A DNA stretch of 64,000 nucleotides from JAJKIV01 sp036274195 (GTDB taxonomy: Bacteria > Gemmatimonadota > Gemmatimonadetes > Gemmatimonadales > Gemmatimonadaceae), in NCBI GenBank assembly GCA_036274195.1, contig DASUGD010000400.1, forward strand, positions 1 to 64,000, given 5' to 3'. The notes under the pieces were generated by a model. It saw nothing but the letters and a program-made list of their open reading frames with translations, had not been told where the DNA came from and searched no databases. Position 1 is the first letter of the stretch. Every line of letters begins with the position of its first letter. The position numbers were made by a program, and so were the translations under genes. Of the stretch, positions 45,074 to 52,530 are shown piece after piece.

Positions 45074-45547
45074 CTAGCGCGTCGCGGTTACCGGAATGTG
45101 AGCGTGTGGGTGGTACATCGGCCGAAGTGAGGTCTGCTTGTCGGGCTTCGCGTCGATCTTGAGAAGCCGCATCGCCTCCGGATCGCTCGGAAGGGAATCA
45201 GTGCCCGCCGGGATGCCGTTGGTCTTCAGGATGTACGCAACGACGTCCTTATACTGTTGAACCGACAGGCCGCCCGGGTTGTCATCGGGCATCGTCGTCT
45301 TGATCTGGTCGAAAAGGTCGAAGACGGTGCGGCCGACCCAGTTCTTCGTAAAGGCGTCGCCAGAGTACTTCTCCGTCCCGTGGCATGAGCTGCAGTTGTT
45401 CTGGTGCTCGGTGTCGCCGCGTGTGGCCTGTTCCTCGGTGTAAACGCCTTGCCAGACGGACTTGCCGGCGGTCGAGTCGGTGCTTTGGGCCTGCGCGATG
45501 CCGGCGAACAGAAGGGGGGCAGCGAGGAATGGAAGAAAGCGAGACAT
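45074..45547 (-). CDS. Periplasmic mono-heme cytochrome c
   Basis: The 157-residue protein has a signal peptide (FLPFLAAPLLFAGIAQAQ), one heme-binding CSSCH motif (HQNNCSSCHGTEKYSG) and a distal Met candidate (IKTTMPDDNPGGL). These are followed by a YKDVVAYILKTNGIP helix typical of class I cytochromes c. It probably takes electrons from the Tat-exported FAD oxidoreductase encoded 21 bp downstream. ATG 45547 begins the signal peptide; a 10-residue longer frame runs into REP-like sequence. The His-rich C-terminus (MYHPHAHIPV) is a curiosity and might bind metal. Confidence 0.9.
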   Translation of the reverse strand: MSRFLPFLAAPLLFAGIAQAQSTDSTAGKSVWQGVYTEEQATRGDTEHQNNCSSCHGTEKYSGDAFTKNWVGRTVFDLFDQIKTTMPDDNPGGLSVQQYKDVVAYILKTNGIPAGTDSLPSDPEAMRLLKIDAKPDKQTSLRPMYHPHAHIPVTATR

Positions 45548-45572
45548 GCGAGCGAGGGGGATTCGTCTATGG

Positions 45573-45708
45573 GTCATCCCGAGCGAAGCGAGGGGATCGG
45601 GATCATCCCGAAGAGGACTCCGCCGGACGATGAAGATTCCTCGTTACGCCTCGGATGACAACTCCCTCTGTCGGGAGGACGGCGATCCCTCGCTTCGCTC
45701 GGGATGAC
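45573..45708. repeat. REP-like inverted repeat pair (about 25 bp arms, MITE-like layout)
   Basis: GTCATCCCGAGCGAAGCG plus AGGGGATC at 45573-45598 is mirrored at 45684-45708 by GATCCCTCGCTTCGCTCGGG plus ATGAC, with one extra G in the left arm. Between the arms are further degenerate copies (TCATCCCGAAGAGGACTC, TTCCTCGTTACGCC, TCGGATGACAACT). It fills the gap between the ParB-like gene and the cytochrome gene (45548-45729). Confidence 0.75.
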
Positions 45709-45729
45709 AACTGTCGCTCGGGATAACTG

Positions 45730-46680
45730 TCAAGCAGGTTCCTCCGGGGCGCCGCCGGAGCGAGCAACCTGATCTACCCGGATCTTGCTCGGGTCGAACC
45801 GCCGGGCCGAGGCGATCATCTTGTCGATCGTCTCATCGAAGTCCGCCGTCGGCTTGCGTTGGAACCGCAGCGGGTTGATGCGCGCGACCACGAACGCCTT
45901 GAGGTAGGGGCTCTCGAAGCCGCGCTCCTTGAGGCTCGCGACGGCCGCGTTCACCGCTTCGTTGAGCTCGAGCAGCTTGTTCGCGCGCTCGCGCCGCGTC
46001 TCGATCGCCTTCGGGAGCCTGGAGCCGAGGAACTTGTCGCAGCGCTTGAGCACAGGATGGAACGCGCCACCGGCGAAGCGGCCATTCTGTTGGTAACAGA
46101 AGCCGAGGGTCACGAGCGCGGCCTCCTCGAACTCGATCGCGAACTCGCGCTCCGGACGGTCGTCCAGCGCCGCGAGCGCCTCGGCCAGCCGCGCCACCTC
46201 GAGGGCGCGCTCGCGGAGGTTGTGTGCCTTCTCCGTGTTGAGGAGCAGGATGCGGTGGGCGACTTCGGCCTCAGGAACCACGAGCGCCACGATCGACTTG
46301 GCGCCCAGCTGCTTCATGGCGCCCAGGCGGTGGTACCCGTTAGGCGACCAGTACTTGCCGTCGCCGGCAGGGACGGCGATGACGGGGTCGAGGAACCGAT
46401 CGAGCTTGTCGATAGCGCCTGCGAGCCGCTCGACGTGCGCTTCCGAGAGGTCACGCTGGAAGGGCGTGGGCTCCACGCGATCGAGGGGCAGGGAGGCGAG
46501 GATCTGCCAGTGTCCGCCGAGTGGGTCGCGGTAGCTGGCGAGCGCGGTGCCGCCGTCGTCTTCGATGGTGCGCGCCAGCGTCATGACGCTCGTGGGTGCG
46601 GCAGCGCTGGCGAGGCGGCGGGCGTCGAGGCCGCGGGATGCGGGTTCGACGGCCGGTTTCTTCTTCTTGACGCGCGGCAT
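45730..46680 (-). CDS. ParB/sulfiredoxin-fold protein
   Basis: The 316-residue protein has a ParB-like N-terminal domain: LPLDRVEPTPFQRDLSEAHV, LDPVIAVPAGDGKYW and the nucleotide-binding-type SPNGYHRLGAMKQLGAKS. The middle is helical, Ala/Glu/Arg-rich, and may include an HTH around residues 145-200; the C-terminus is basic. The N-terminus is Lys-rich (PRVKKKKPA). No ParA gene adjoins it, so a chromosome-partition role is doubtful. Stand-alone ParB-domain proteins act as nucleases or transcription regulators. ATG 46680 has no strong ribosome site. Confidence 0.8.
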   Translation of the reverse strand: MPRVKKKKPAVEPASRGLDARRLASAAAPTSVMTLARTIEDDGGTALASYRDPLGGHWQILASLPLDRVEPTPFQRDLSEAHVERLAGAIDKLDRFLDPVIAVPAGDGKYWSPNGYHRLGAMKQLGAKSIVALVVPEAEVAHRILLLNTEKAHNLRERALEVARLAEALAALDDRPEREFAIEFEEAALVTLGFCYQQNGRFAGGAFHPVLKRCDKFLGSRLPKAIETRRERANKLLELNEAVNAAVASLKERGFESPYLKAFVVARINPLRFQRKPTADFDETIDKMIASARRFDPSKIRVDQVARSGGAPEEPA

Positions 46681-47024
46681 GGCTCGAGTCCGTGAGATCC
46701 TTTCGGCGAAAGCAGTATGGACATGGCCAGCAATGCAAGAAGGAGACTGGCCTGGAGCTGCGTGCTGCGTGCGGCTGCTGGGCTGGTAGCCGAGTGCTGC
46801 GCGCTACTGCCGCGTGCTGCGAGCTGCTGCCAATACCGCCGGTTGCCATTCCGAACGGAGCGAGGAATGACACGCGCCGTTTCGCCGTCGCCCGTCGCCC
46901 GTCCCCGGCAGTCGCCCGTCGCCCCGTCGCCAGTGGCCAGTCGCCAAGTCGCCAAGTCGCCAAATCGACGCAACCCTTTCCGTCACCCTGGTGTCTGTTG
47001 TTATCATATGTGGTATATCCATAC
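46681..47024. other. Repeat-rich 344-bp divergent intergenic region
   Basis: It lies between the leftward ParB-like gene and the rightward PadR gene. It contains a degenerate TGCTGCG array (46755-46835), a REP-like CATTCC-N10-AGGAATG element (46847-46869) and a GTCGCCC/GTCGCCA array (46880-46972). An AT-rich promoter patch with a PadR-type operator (47001-47026) follows. The + strand frame stays open here by chance. No gene is supported. Confidence 0.65.
46755..46972 (+). repeat. Two degenerate heptamer arrays (TGCTGCG and GTCGCCN)
   Basis: 46755-46835 carries about eight variants of TGCTGCG. 46880-46972 carries about ten variants of GTCGCCC, drifting to GTCGCCA (AGTCGCCAAGTCGCCAA). They are short-unit arrays typical of slippage-prone DNA, and the REP-like element sits between them. 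Confidence 0.65.
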
Positions 47025-47026
47025 AT
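47008..47026 (+). promoter_or_regulatory. PadR-type operator overlapping the PadR start codon
   Basis: ATGT-N11-ACAT (half-sites 47008-47011 and 47023-47026) matches the ATGT/ACAT boxes bound by PadR proteins. Its right half overlaps the PadR ATG (47025). The surrounding TTATCATATG and TGGTATATCC sequences are the only AT-rich, promoter-like stretch nearby. The transcript may be leaderless and autorepressed. Confidence 0.5.
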
Positions 47027-47369
47027 GGTGCAGGCAATGCTGGATCGCGAACTCAAGAAGGGCAGCGCGGAGCTCCTCATCCTTTCGCTCATCGAACACG
47101 AGCCGCGCCACGGCTACGAGCTGAGCAAACTGATCGACTCGCGGTCGGACGGCGCCATCCGGTTTCACGTCGCGTCGCTCTACCCACTGCTCTACCGGCT
47201 CGAGAAGCGCGGCTGGATCGAAGGGCGCTGGGTCGAGAAGGCCGGACAGCGACGGCGACGGTACTACCGGCTCACCAGCGAGGGACGTCGCGTGCTCGCG
47301 GCGCAGCGAAAGAACTGGCGCCAGTTCGTGGAGGCAATTGCCCGCATAACGGGGGTGCAGCATGCGTGA
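47025..47369 (+). CDS. PadR-family transcriptional regulator (ADOP-linked, copy 1)
   Basis: The 114-residue winged-helix regulator contains KKGSAELLILSLIEHEPRHG, YELSKLIDSRS, HVASLYPLLYRLEKRGWIEG and RRRYYRLTSEGRRVLAAQR. It lacks the C-terminal effector helices of larger PadR proteins, so it belongs to the small (s2) class, which often control transporter genes. ATG 47025 overlaps an ATGT-N11-ACAT element; ATG 47037 is an alternative start. Its stop overlaps the ADOP permease start by 8 bp, so it likely represses its own operon. Confidence 0.9.
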   Translation: MVQAMLDRELKKGSAELLILSLIEHEPRHGYELSKLIDSRSDGAIRFHVASLYPLLYRLEKRGWIEGRWVEKAGQRRRRYYRLTSEGRRVLAAQRKNWRQFVEAIARITGVQHA

Positions 47370-50085
47370 CCCGAACAGCCCAAACAGCGACGCCCAAACA
47401 CGGGACTGGCGAGCCGAGATCGCCGAGCGTCTCGTGAGCCTTCGGCTGGCGCCCGCGGAAGAAGCCGATCTTGCCGATGAGCTTTCCCAGCACCTCGAGG
47501 ACCGGTTCCGCGAGCTTCGCGTTCGCGGAATGGGCGACACGGAGGCGAGGCGCCTGGTGCTCGAGGAGCTGGACGGAGAAGGAAGTCTCGCCTCGAGGCT
47601 TCGGGACGTCGTTCGGGGCGGGAGCGTGCCGGCAGCACTGGGCGCACCGACGCGCGGCACCGTGCTGGGGCGGCTGCGCCAGGACGCGCGCTACGCGATG
47701 CGAACGATGCGCCGGGCGCCGGGGTTCACGGCGGTCGTCGTGCTCACGTTGGCGTTAGGTATCGGCGCCGCGACGACGATCTTCAGCGTCGTCAACGGCG
47801 TTCTGCTCACCCCATTGCCGTATAAAGACCCGCAGCAGCTGGTGGTGTTCTACGGTACGTCGCCCGAAAAGCAGTTGCCCGAGGTGAGCTTCCCATCGGG
47901 GCTATTTGTCGCAGTTCGCGAAAAAAGCCGGGCGTTCACCAACATGGCGGCCTTCGACCGGCCGGGGTTCACCCTCACGGGGAAGGGCGATCCCGTTCGT
48001 GTGGATGCGGCGATGGTCTCGGAGGATTTCTTCCGCGTGTTCCGGACCGGACCGCTCGTGGGCCGGACCTTCGTCGCCGGTGAGCACCGGCCCGAGAACA
48101 CCACCGTGAGCGTGATCAGCTTCGGGCTCTGGCAGCGGATGTTCGGAGGAGACCCGAAGATCGTCGGTCGCGTGATCAAGCTGAATGGCAATCCGTCGAC
48201 GATCGTGGGGGTGATGCCGCGCGAGTTCGCGATGCCCGAACGCACCGATGTGTGGCTGCCGCTGTCGCTCGACCCCGCACTCTTCAACTGCTGGTGTCTC
48301 GACATGGTCGGGCGCATGAAGCCGGGCATCAGCACCGACCAGGCGAAGCGGGACCTCATTGCCACGGTCGACGCGTTCACGCTCTCGCGCCACGACGTCT
48401 TCCCCGACGCGAAGCCCGAGGATCACGCGAAGATCGTTGTCGTGCCGCTCGTGAATCGGATCGCGGGCGACCTTCGCACGCCGCTGCTCGTCCTCATCAC
48501 CGCGGTCGGCGTCGTACTGCTCATCGCGTGCGCCAACATCGCGAACCTGCTGCTGGCGCGCGCATCGGTTCGCAATCGCGAGATGGCTGTGCGATGCTGC
48601 CTTGGCGCGAGCCCTCGTCGAATTGCAACGCAGCTGTTGACGGAGAGCGCGATGCTGGCCGGGGCGGGCGCTGCGCTGGGGCTCGTGCTGGCCGCCGTGG
48701 CGCTCAGACTCCTCCGACGGTTGCCCGAAGGGCAGATCCCGCGAATCGACCACGTGCGGGTCGACCCGATCGTCGTGCTGTTCGCGGTCGGCGTGACCGT
48801 GGCGTGTGTGCTGCTGTTCGGGCTGGTGCCGGCCTTTCGCGCTGCACGCGTCGACCTCCAGACCAACCTGAAGGACGGCGCGCGCGGTTCCGCGTCAGGC
48901 GGCGCGCGACGCGTGAGCAACGCGTTCGTCGTCATTCAGTTTGCGCTGTCGCTGGTGCTGCTGGCCGGGTCCGGACTGCTCCTCAAGAGCTTTCAGCGGC
49001 TTATCTCCGTGGATCCGGGATTTCGCGCCGAAAACGTTCTCGTGGCGCGGCTGCAGACGCCGTATCCACGTTATGAAAACTCGCAGGTCGTCCGCGGCTT
49101 CTACGATCGTGTGCTCGAGCGGGTGGCCGCGATTCCGGGCGTGCGTGCGGTTGGGCTGACGCAGAGCGCACCATTCACGCGGGGGAACCCCCAGTCAAAC
49201 GTGATCGCCGAGGGTAAGGAGCCGAAGCCGGGTGAGCCGGTGGTCGTCTCGAACGTTCGCACCATCACGCCCGGCTTCTTCGACGCGATGGGGACGCCGA
49301 TCCTGAAGGGCCGTTCATTCCGCGCGAGCGACGGGCCAGACGCGCCACGGGTTGCCATCGTGGACGAGCGATTCGCGCGACACTACTGGCCGAACGGGGA
49401 AGCGGTCGGCAAGCACATCAGCCCGCAGGGCGACACGAGCGCCGGACATTGGCGAACAATCATCGGGGTCGTACCTAACGTGCGTCACGCCAGTCTCGGC
49501 GAGGATCCGAGCCTGCAGGTCTACGAGTCGTTCGCCCAGCAGACGGCGTGGTCGGTGTACCTGATCGTTCGGAGCGCGCGAGACCCGCGGGCACTCGTGT
49601 CGGCGATTCGCGCGCAGGTGGCGGCCGTCGATCCGGAGATCCCGTTGTACGGGATTCGGACCATGGAGGAGGCCGTGTCACGCTCCCTCCTCACCCGGCG
49701 CCTAACGAACGGGCTGCTGGCGGCCTTCGCGACGGCGGCGTTTCTGCTGGCTGCCATCGGGATCTACGGGGTGATCTCGATCGGCGTTGCCGGGCGCATG
49801 CGAGAATTCGGGGTTCGCATCGCGCTTGGCGCGAAGCCGGGGAACGTCCTCCAGCTCGTGCTGCAGGAAGGTGTCTGGCTGGCTGGTGCCGGTATCGCCT
49901 TGGGTCTCCTCGGAGCGGTGTCGGTCGTGCGGTTCCTGCGGTCGCTGCTGTTCGGTGTGAGCGCGTTCGACGTGCCCACGTTCGTTGCGGCGACAACGGT
50001 GCTCGCGCTCGTGGCGATCGTTGCGTGTCTGATTCCGGCGCGACGGGCTACCCGTGTCGCTCCGGCTGTCGTGCTTCGCGAGTGA
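47362..50085 (+). CDS. ADOP-family ABC permease with N-terminal soluble domain (PadR-linked, copy 1)
   Basis: The 907-residue protein has an N-terminal ~85-residue helical domain (RAEIAERLVSLRLAPAEEAD, LADELSQHLEDRFRELRVRG) typical of PadR-linked ADOP proteins. Two MacB/FtsX halves follow: LALGIGAATTIFSVVNGVLL, VVLLIACANIANLLLARASV, MAVRCCLGASPRRIATQL, then IGIYGVISIGVAGRMREFGV and CLIPARRATRVAPAVVLRE. There is no ATPase domain. The first 8 bp overlap the PadR stop. The substrate or signal is unknown. It is convergent with the small protein gene at 50216 across 130 bp with no clear terminator. Confidence 0.92.
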   Translation: MRDPNSPNSDAQTRDWRAEIAERLVSLRLAPAEEADLADELSQHLEDRFRELRVRGMGDTEARRLVLEELDGEGSLASRLRDVVRGGSVPAALGAPTRGTVLGRLRQDARYAMRTMRRAPGFTAVVVLTLALGIGAATTIFSVVNGVLLTPLPYKDPQQLVVFYGTSPEKQLPEVSFPSGLFVAVREKSRAFTNMAAFDRPGFTLTGKGDPVRVDAAMVSEDFFRVFRTGPLVGRTFVAGEHRPENTTVSVISFGLWQRMFGGDPKIVGRVIKLNGNPSTIVGVMPREFAMPERTDVWLPLSLDPALFNCWCLDMVGRMKPGISTDQAKRDLIATVDAFTLSRHDVFPDAKPEDHAKIVVVPLVNRIAGDLRTPLLVLITAVGVVLLIACANIANLLLARASVRNREMAVRCCLGASPRRIATQLLTESAMLAGAGAALGLVLAAVALRLLRRLPEGQIPRIDHVRVDPIVVLFAVGVTVACVLLFGLVPAFRAARVDLQTNLKDGARGSASGGARRVSNAFVVIQFALSLVLLAGSGLLLKSFQRLISVDPGFRAENVLVARLQTPYPRYENSQVVRGFYDRVLERVAAIPGVRAVGLTQSAPFTRGNPQSNVIAEGKEPKPGEPVVVSNVRTITPGFFDAMGTPILKGRSFRASDGPDAPRVAIVDERFARHYWPNGEAVGKHISPQGDTSAGHWRTIIGVVPNVRHASLGEDPSLQVYESFAQQTAWSVYLIVRSARDPRALVSAIRAQVAAVDPEIPLYGIRTMEEAVSRSLLTRRLTNGLLAAFATAAFLLAAIGIYGVISIGVAGRMREFGVRIALGAKPGNVLQLVLQEGVWLAGAGIALGLLGAVSVVRFLRSLLFGVSAFDVPTFVAATTVLALVAIVACLIPARRATRVAPAVVLRE

Positions 50086-50215
50086 ACGGGCCTGCGGACC
50101 CACGAACGCTGTGGCCGCTGGCGGCGCTTCGCGCCGGCGCTGGGAACGCTGTACTGCGTCGGCAGGCCGGCTGCTGTCGCCTGCGGGTGGGAGTCTTTGA
50201 CGACTGCAGCTCGAC

Positions 50216-50587
50216 TTAAGGGCTCTCAGCATTCGGCGAGCTCCAGACGACCCGGCTGCGTTGGCCGAGGTAGGGTTCGACCCGCCGGGAGTCGACTTCC
50301 GCGAGCCGGCACTCGACGGCGAGCGCCCGGATGACATCGCGTTCGACGAGATCGCGCAGGATGGGGTCCGCCTCGCCGAGCAGGCGCTCGAGGGCGTAGA
50401 AGAAGCGTGAGGTTTCGGCGACGCGACCCGCGGTGAGCAGCGACACTACGTGCGCCCGGAACGCCGCGAGAAAATCAGCGTCGCCGGGCGGTGAGGTGGG
50501 CGAGTACGCGCGCCGATGCGCGTCCCATTCCGTAGCGAACGACGGAAGCGTGCCCGCAAGCATCGACTCGAGGTACGACCGCGCCAT
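50216..50587 (-). CDS. Small helical protein of unknown function
   Basis: The 123-residue, mostly alpha-helical protein contains YLESMLAGTLPSFATEWDAH, FLAAFRAHVVSLLTAGRVAE, FFYALERLLGEADPILRDL and VERDVIRALAVECRL. The pattern resembles small uncharacterised or immunity-like proteins (DUF7674-like), but I am not certain. It starts 18 bp after the PAS kinase stop on the same strand, so it is cotranscribed and might modulate or report on that kinase. Confidence 0.65.
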   Translation of the reverse strand: MARSYLESMLAGTLPSFATEWDAHRRAYSPTSPPGDADFLAAFRAHVVSLLTAGRVAETSRFFYALERLLGEADPILRDLVERDVIRALAVECRLAEVDSRRVEPYLGQRSRVVWSSPNAESP

Positions 50588-50605
50588 GACGCCTCGTCCC
50601 GATGC

Positions 50606-51883
50606 CTAACGGGCGTGGTCGGAGGCGGCTTGGGTCTCCGCATCGGTCGCGGCGTTTGCCCGCCTCAGGGAGACCGTGAACGCCGAGCCCTTTCCCATGG
50701 TGCTCTCCACCGCGAGGTCACCCTGCATCCCGCGGGCGAGATCCCGGCTGATCGCCAGCCCGAGTCCGACTCCCTCACGCGGGTTTCCCAAGGTGCGGTC
50801 GAGTTGGACGAACGGCTCGAAGATGTCCGTGATCCGGTCCGCCGGGATACCGGGGCCGTCGTCCCGGACGCTGATGAGAACGTGGTGATCCGCCACGTCG
50901 CAGCGCACCGACACGTGACCGCCCGGCTGGGTGAACTTCACCGCATTCGACACGAGGTTGAGCAGGATCTGCTCGAGCTTCGAGGCGTCGGCAAGCGCAC
51001 GCACCGTGGGTGGGCAGGGCTCGAGCGTGAAGGTGATCTGCTTCGCGGCGGCCTGCGGGGCAATCATGGCGGAAGCGGTATCGAGGACGGAGCTCAATGG
51101 CACCGGCCCGATCTCGTAGGTGACGGCTCCCGCCTCCAGGCGGCTGAAGTTCAGTATGTCGTTGATGAGGCTCAGCAGATGCTGCTGGCTGCGCTGAATG
51201 CGCGCGAGGTCGCCGGACTGTTCCGCGGTGAGCGGACCTCGCACGCCGAGCATCAGCAGCTGCACGTAGCCGGCGATCGCGTTGAGTGGCGTTCGGAGCT
51301 CGTGCGACATGGCGGCGAGGAACTCTGCCTTCGTGCGGTTGGCGACATCGGCCTCGTTGCGGCGACGCTCGATCTCCTCGGCCTGGCGCCGCGTTCGGTC
51401 GAGCAGATCCGCCAGCTCGGCCGACCGCATCTCGGCGGCGCGGCGCAGCGCTTCCTCGGACGCAATGCGGCGAGCGTCTTCCACCGCCTTCAGCTCGGTC
51501 TCGCGGCGCTGCGTGAGATCACGGGTGACCTTCGCGAACCCGACGAGCTCACCGTCCGCCCCCCGCAACGCGGTGATCACGACGTTCGCCCAGAACTGGG
51601 TGCCGTCTTTTCGGACCCGCCACCCCTCGTCCTCGAGACGCCCGACCTCCGCCGCGATCTCGAGCTCGATCTGCGGCTTGCGTGCCGCGAGATCCTCGGG
51701 TGGGTAGAACACGGAAAAGTGCTTGCCGACGATCTCCGCGGCGGTGTAGCCCTTGAATCGCTGGGCGCCCGGATTCCAGCTCACGACGTACCCGTTGGGA
51801 TCGAGCGCAAAGATCGCGTAATCCTTGACGCTCTCTACCAGCAGGCGATAGAGCTCAGTGGTCGTGATCGAGAGTTGAGTCAC
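50606..51883 (-). CDS. Soluble PAS-domain sensor histidine kinase
   Basis: The 425-residue kinase has one PAS domain (about 10-130: YAIFALDPNGYVVSWNPGAQ, then FSVFYPPEDLA), of the flavin- or ligand-binding type used by many soil bacteria. A coiled coil (about 130-180) follows, then HisKA with MSHELRTPLNAIAGYVQLL and HATPase with NLVSNAVKFT, DDGPGIPADR and GVGLGLAISRDLA. There is no membrane segment and no REC partner nearby. Its core is a paralogue of the 8-TM kinase at 23561-25819. The stop TAG is contained in a CGTTAGGC octamer. Confidence 0.92.
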   Translation of the reverse strand: MTQLSITTTELYRLLVESVKDYAIFALDPNGYVVSWNPGAQRFKGYTAAEIVGKHFSVFYPPEDLAARKPQIELEIAAEVGRLEDEGWRVRKDGTQFWANVVITALRGADGELVGFAKVTRDLTQRRETELKAVEDARRIASEEALRRAAEMRSAELADLLDRTRRQAEEIERRRNEADVANRTKAEFLAAMSHELRTPLNAIAGYVQLLMLGVRGPLTAEQSGDLARIQRSQQHLLSLINDILNFSRLEAGAVTYEIGPVPLSSVLDTASAMIAPQAAAKQITFTLEPCPPTVRALADASKLEQILLNLVSNAVKFTQPGGHVSVRCDVADHHVLISVRDDGPGIPADRITDIFEPFVQLDRTLGNPREGVGLGLAISRDLARGMQGDLAVESTMGKGSAFTVSLRRANAATDAETQAASDHAR

Positions 51884-51905
51884 CGCCAGTCAGTTCCCTG
51901 GCCGT

Positions 51906-52394
51906 TCATAAGGCGAGGAGGTATCGGCATTTGCGCTCGCTTCCAGGCGCGAACACATCGCTGTCACGCGGCACGTCGACGGTGTCTATCAGCTCGGCAC
52001 CGAGCCGCTCACATGTCCGTCGCGACGGCCAGTTGTCCGGGTTACACGTGATCCACAGCTCGTGGAACCCGTGGCGACGTGCCAGCGGCAATATCAATCG
52101 GCACGATCGCTCCGCAAGCCGGTTGCCGCGATACGCCGGGGACACCTCATACCCCAGATGGCCTGCATACCGCTCGATGGTATGCGTGGTCCCCACGCGA
52201 AATCCGAGCCGGCCGACGGCGTGATCGACGCCGTCAAGGCGCATCGCGAACCGATAGGCGGGGACCCAACCGCGCGCGGGGTTTTCCGGCTCGCGCGCCC
52301 GCAACTCGAGCCAGAGGTCCCGGTCGCGCATCGGCGCGACGTCCTCGAGCAGAGTCGTACTGATGATGGCCGGACGATTTTGCGTTGTCGCCAT
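51906..52394 (-). CDS. GNAT-family N-acetyltransferase
   Basis: The 162-residue acetyl-CoA-dependent transferase has motif A in LGYEVSPAYRGNRLAERSCR (acetyl-CoA pyrophosphate loop, variant of Q/RxxGxG/A) and motif B in ELWITCNPDNWPSRRTCERL. Its first half (LWLELRAREPENPARGW, AMRLDGVDHAVGRLGF) provides the substrate face. It may acetylate an amine or a protein N-terminus; the substrate is unknown. ATG 52394 has GAGGGG upstream; GTG 52406 is an alternative. It is 22 bp upstream of the PAS kinase on the same strand. Confidence 0.88.
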   Translation of the reverse strand: MATTQNRPAIISTTLLEDVAPMRDRDLWLELRAREPENPARGWVPAYRFAMRLDGVDHAVGRLGFRVGTTHTIERYAGHLGYEVSPAYRGNRLAERSCRLILPLARRHGFHELWITCNPDNWPSRRTCERLGAELIDTVDVPRDSDVFAPGSERKCRYLLAL

Positions 52395-52484
52395 GCCGCC
52401 CCTCACTGCTTCGCCGGTGGCGAGTGTCGTACAGAAAGATACGGGCGGCGCAGGTGAAGTGCTTGGGAAGCGGACCGTCGGCCT

Positions 52485-52524
52485 GTCCTTCCGGGCGCGG
52501 CGCGAGCGCCGCGCCCGGAAGGAC
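52485..52524. terminator. Perfect 18-bp hairpin downstream of susD
   Basis: GTCCTTCCGGGCGCGGCG and CGCCGCGCCCGGAAGGAC form an uninterrupted 18-bp stem with a CGAG loop, 6 nt after the SusD stop codon. It has no T-tract, but its stability and position make it the probable end of the susCD transcript. Confidence 0.7.
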
Positions 52525-52530
52525 GAACCG

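Noticed and set aside
50516..52051. + strand frame of 511 codons opposite the PAS kinase
   Set aside because: It is a shadow of an unambiguous histidine kinase with intact H, N and G boxes.
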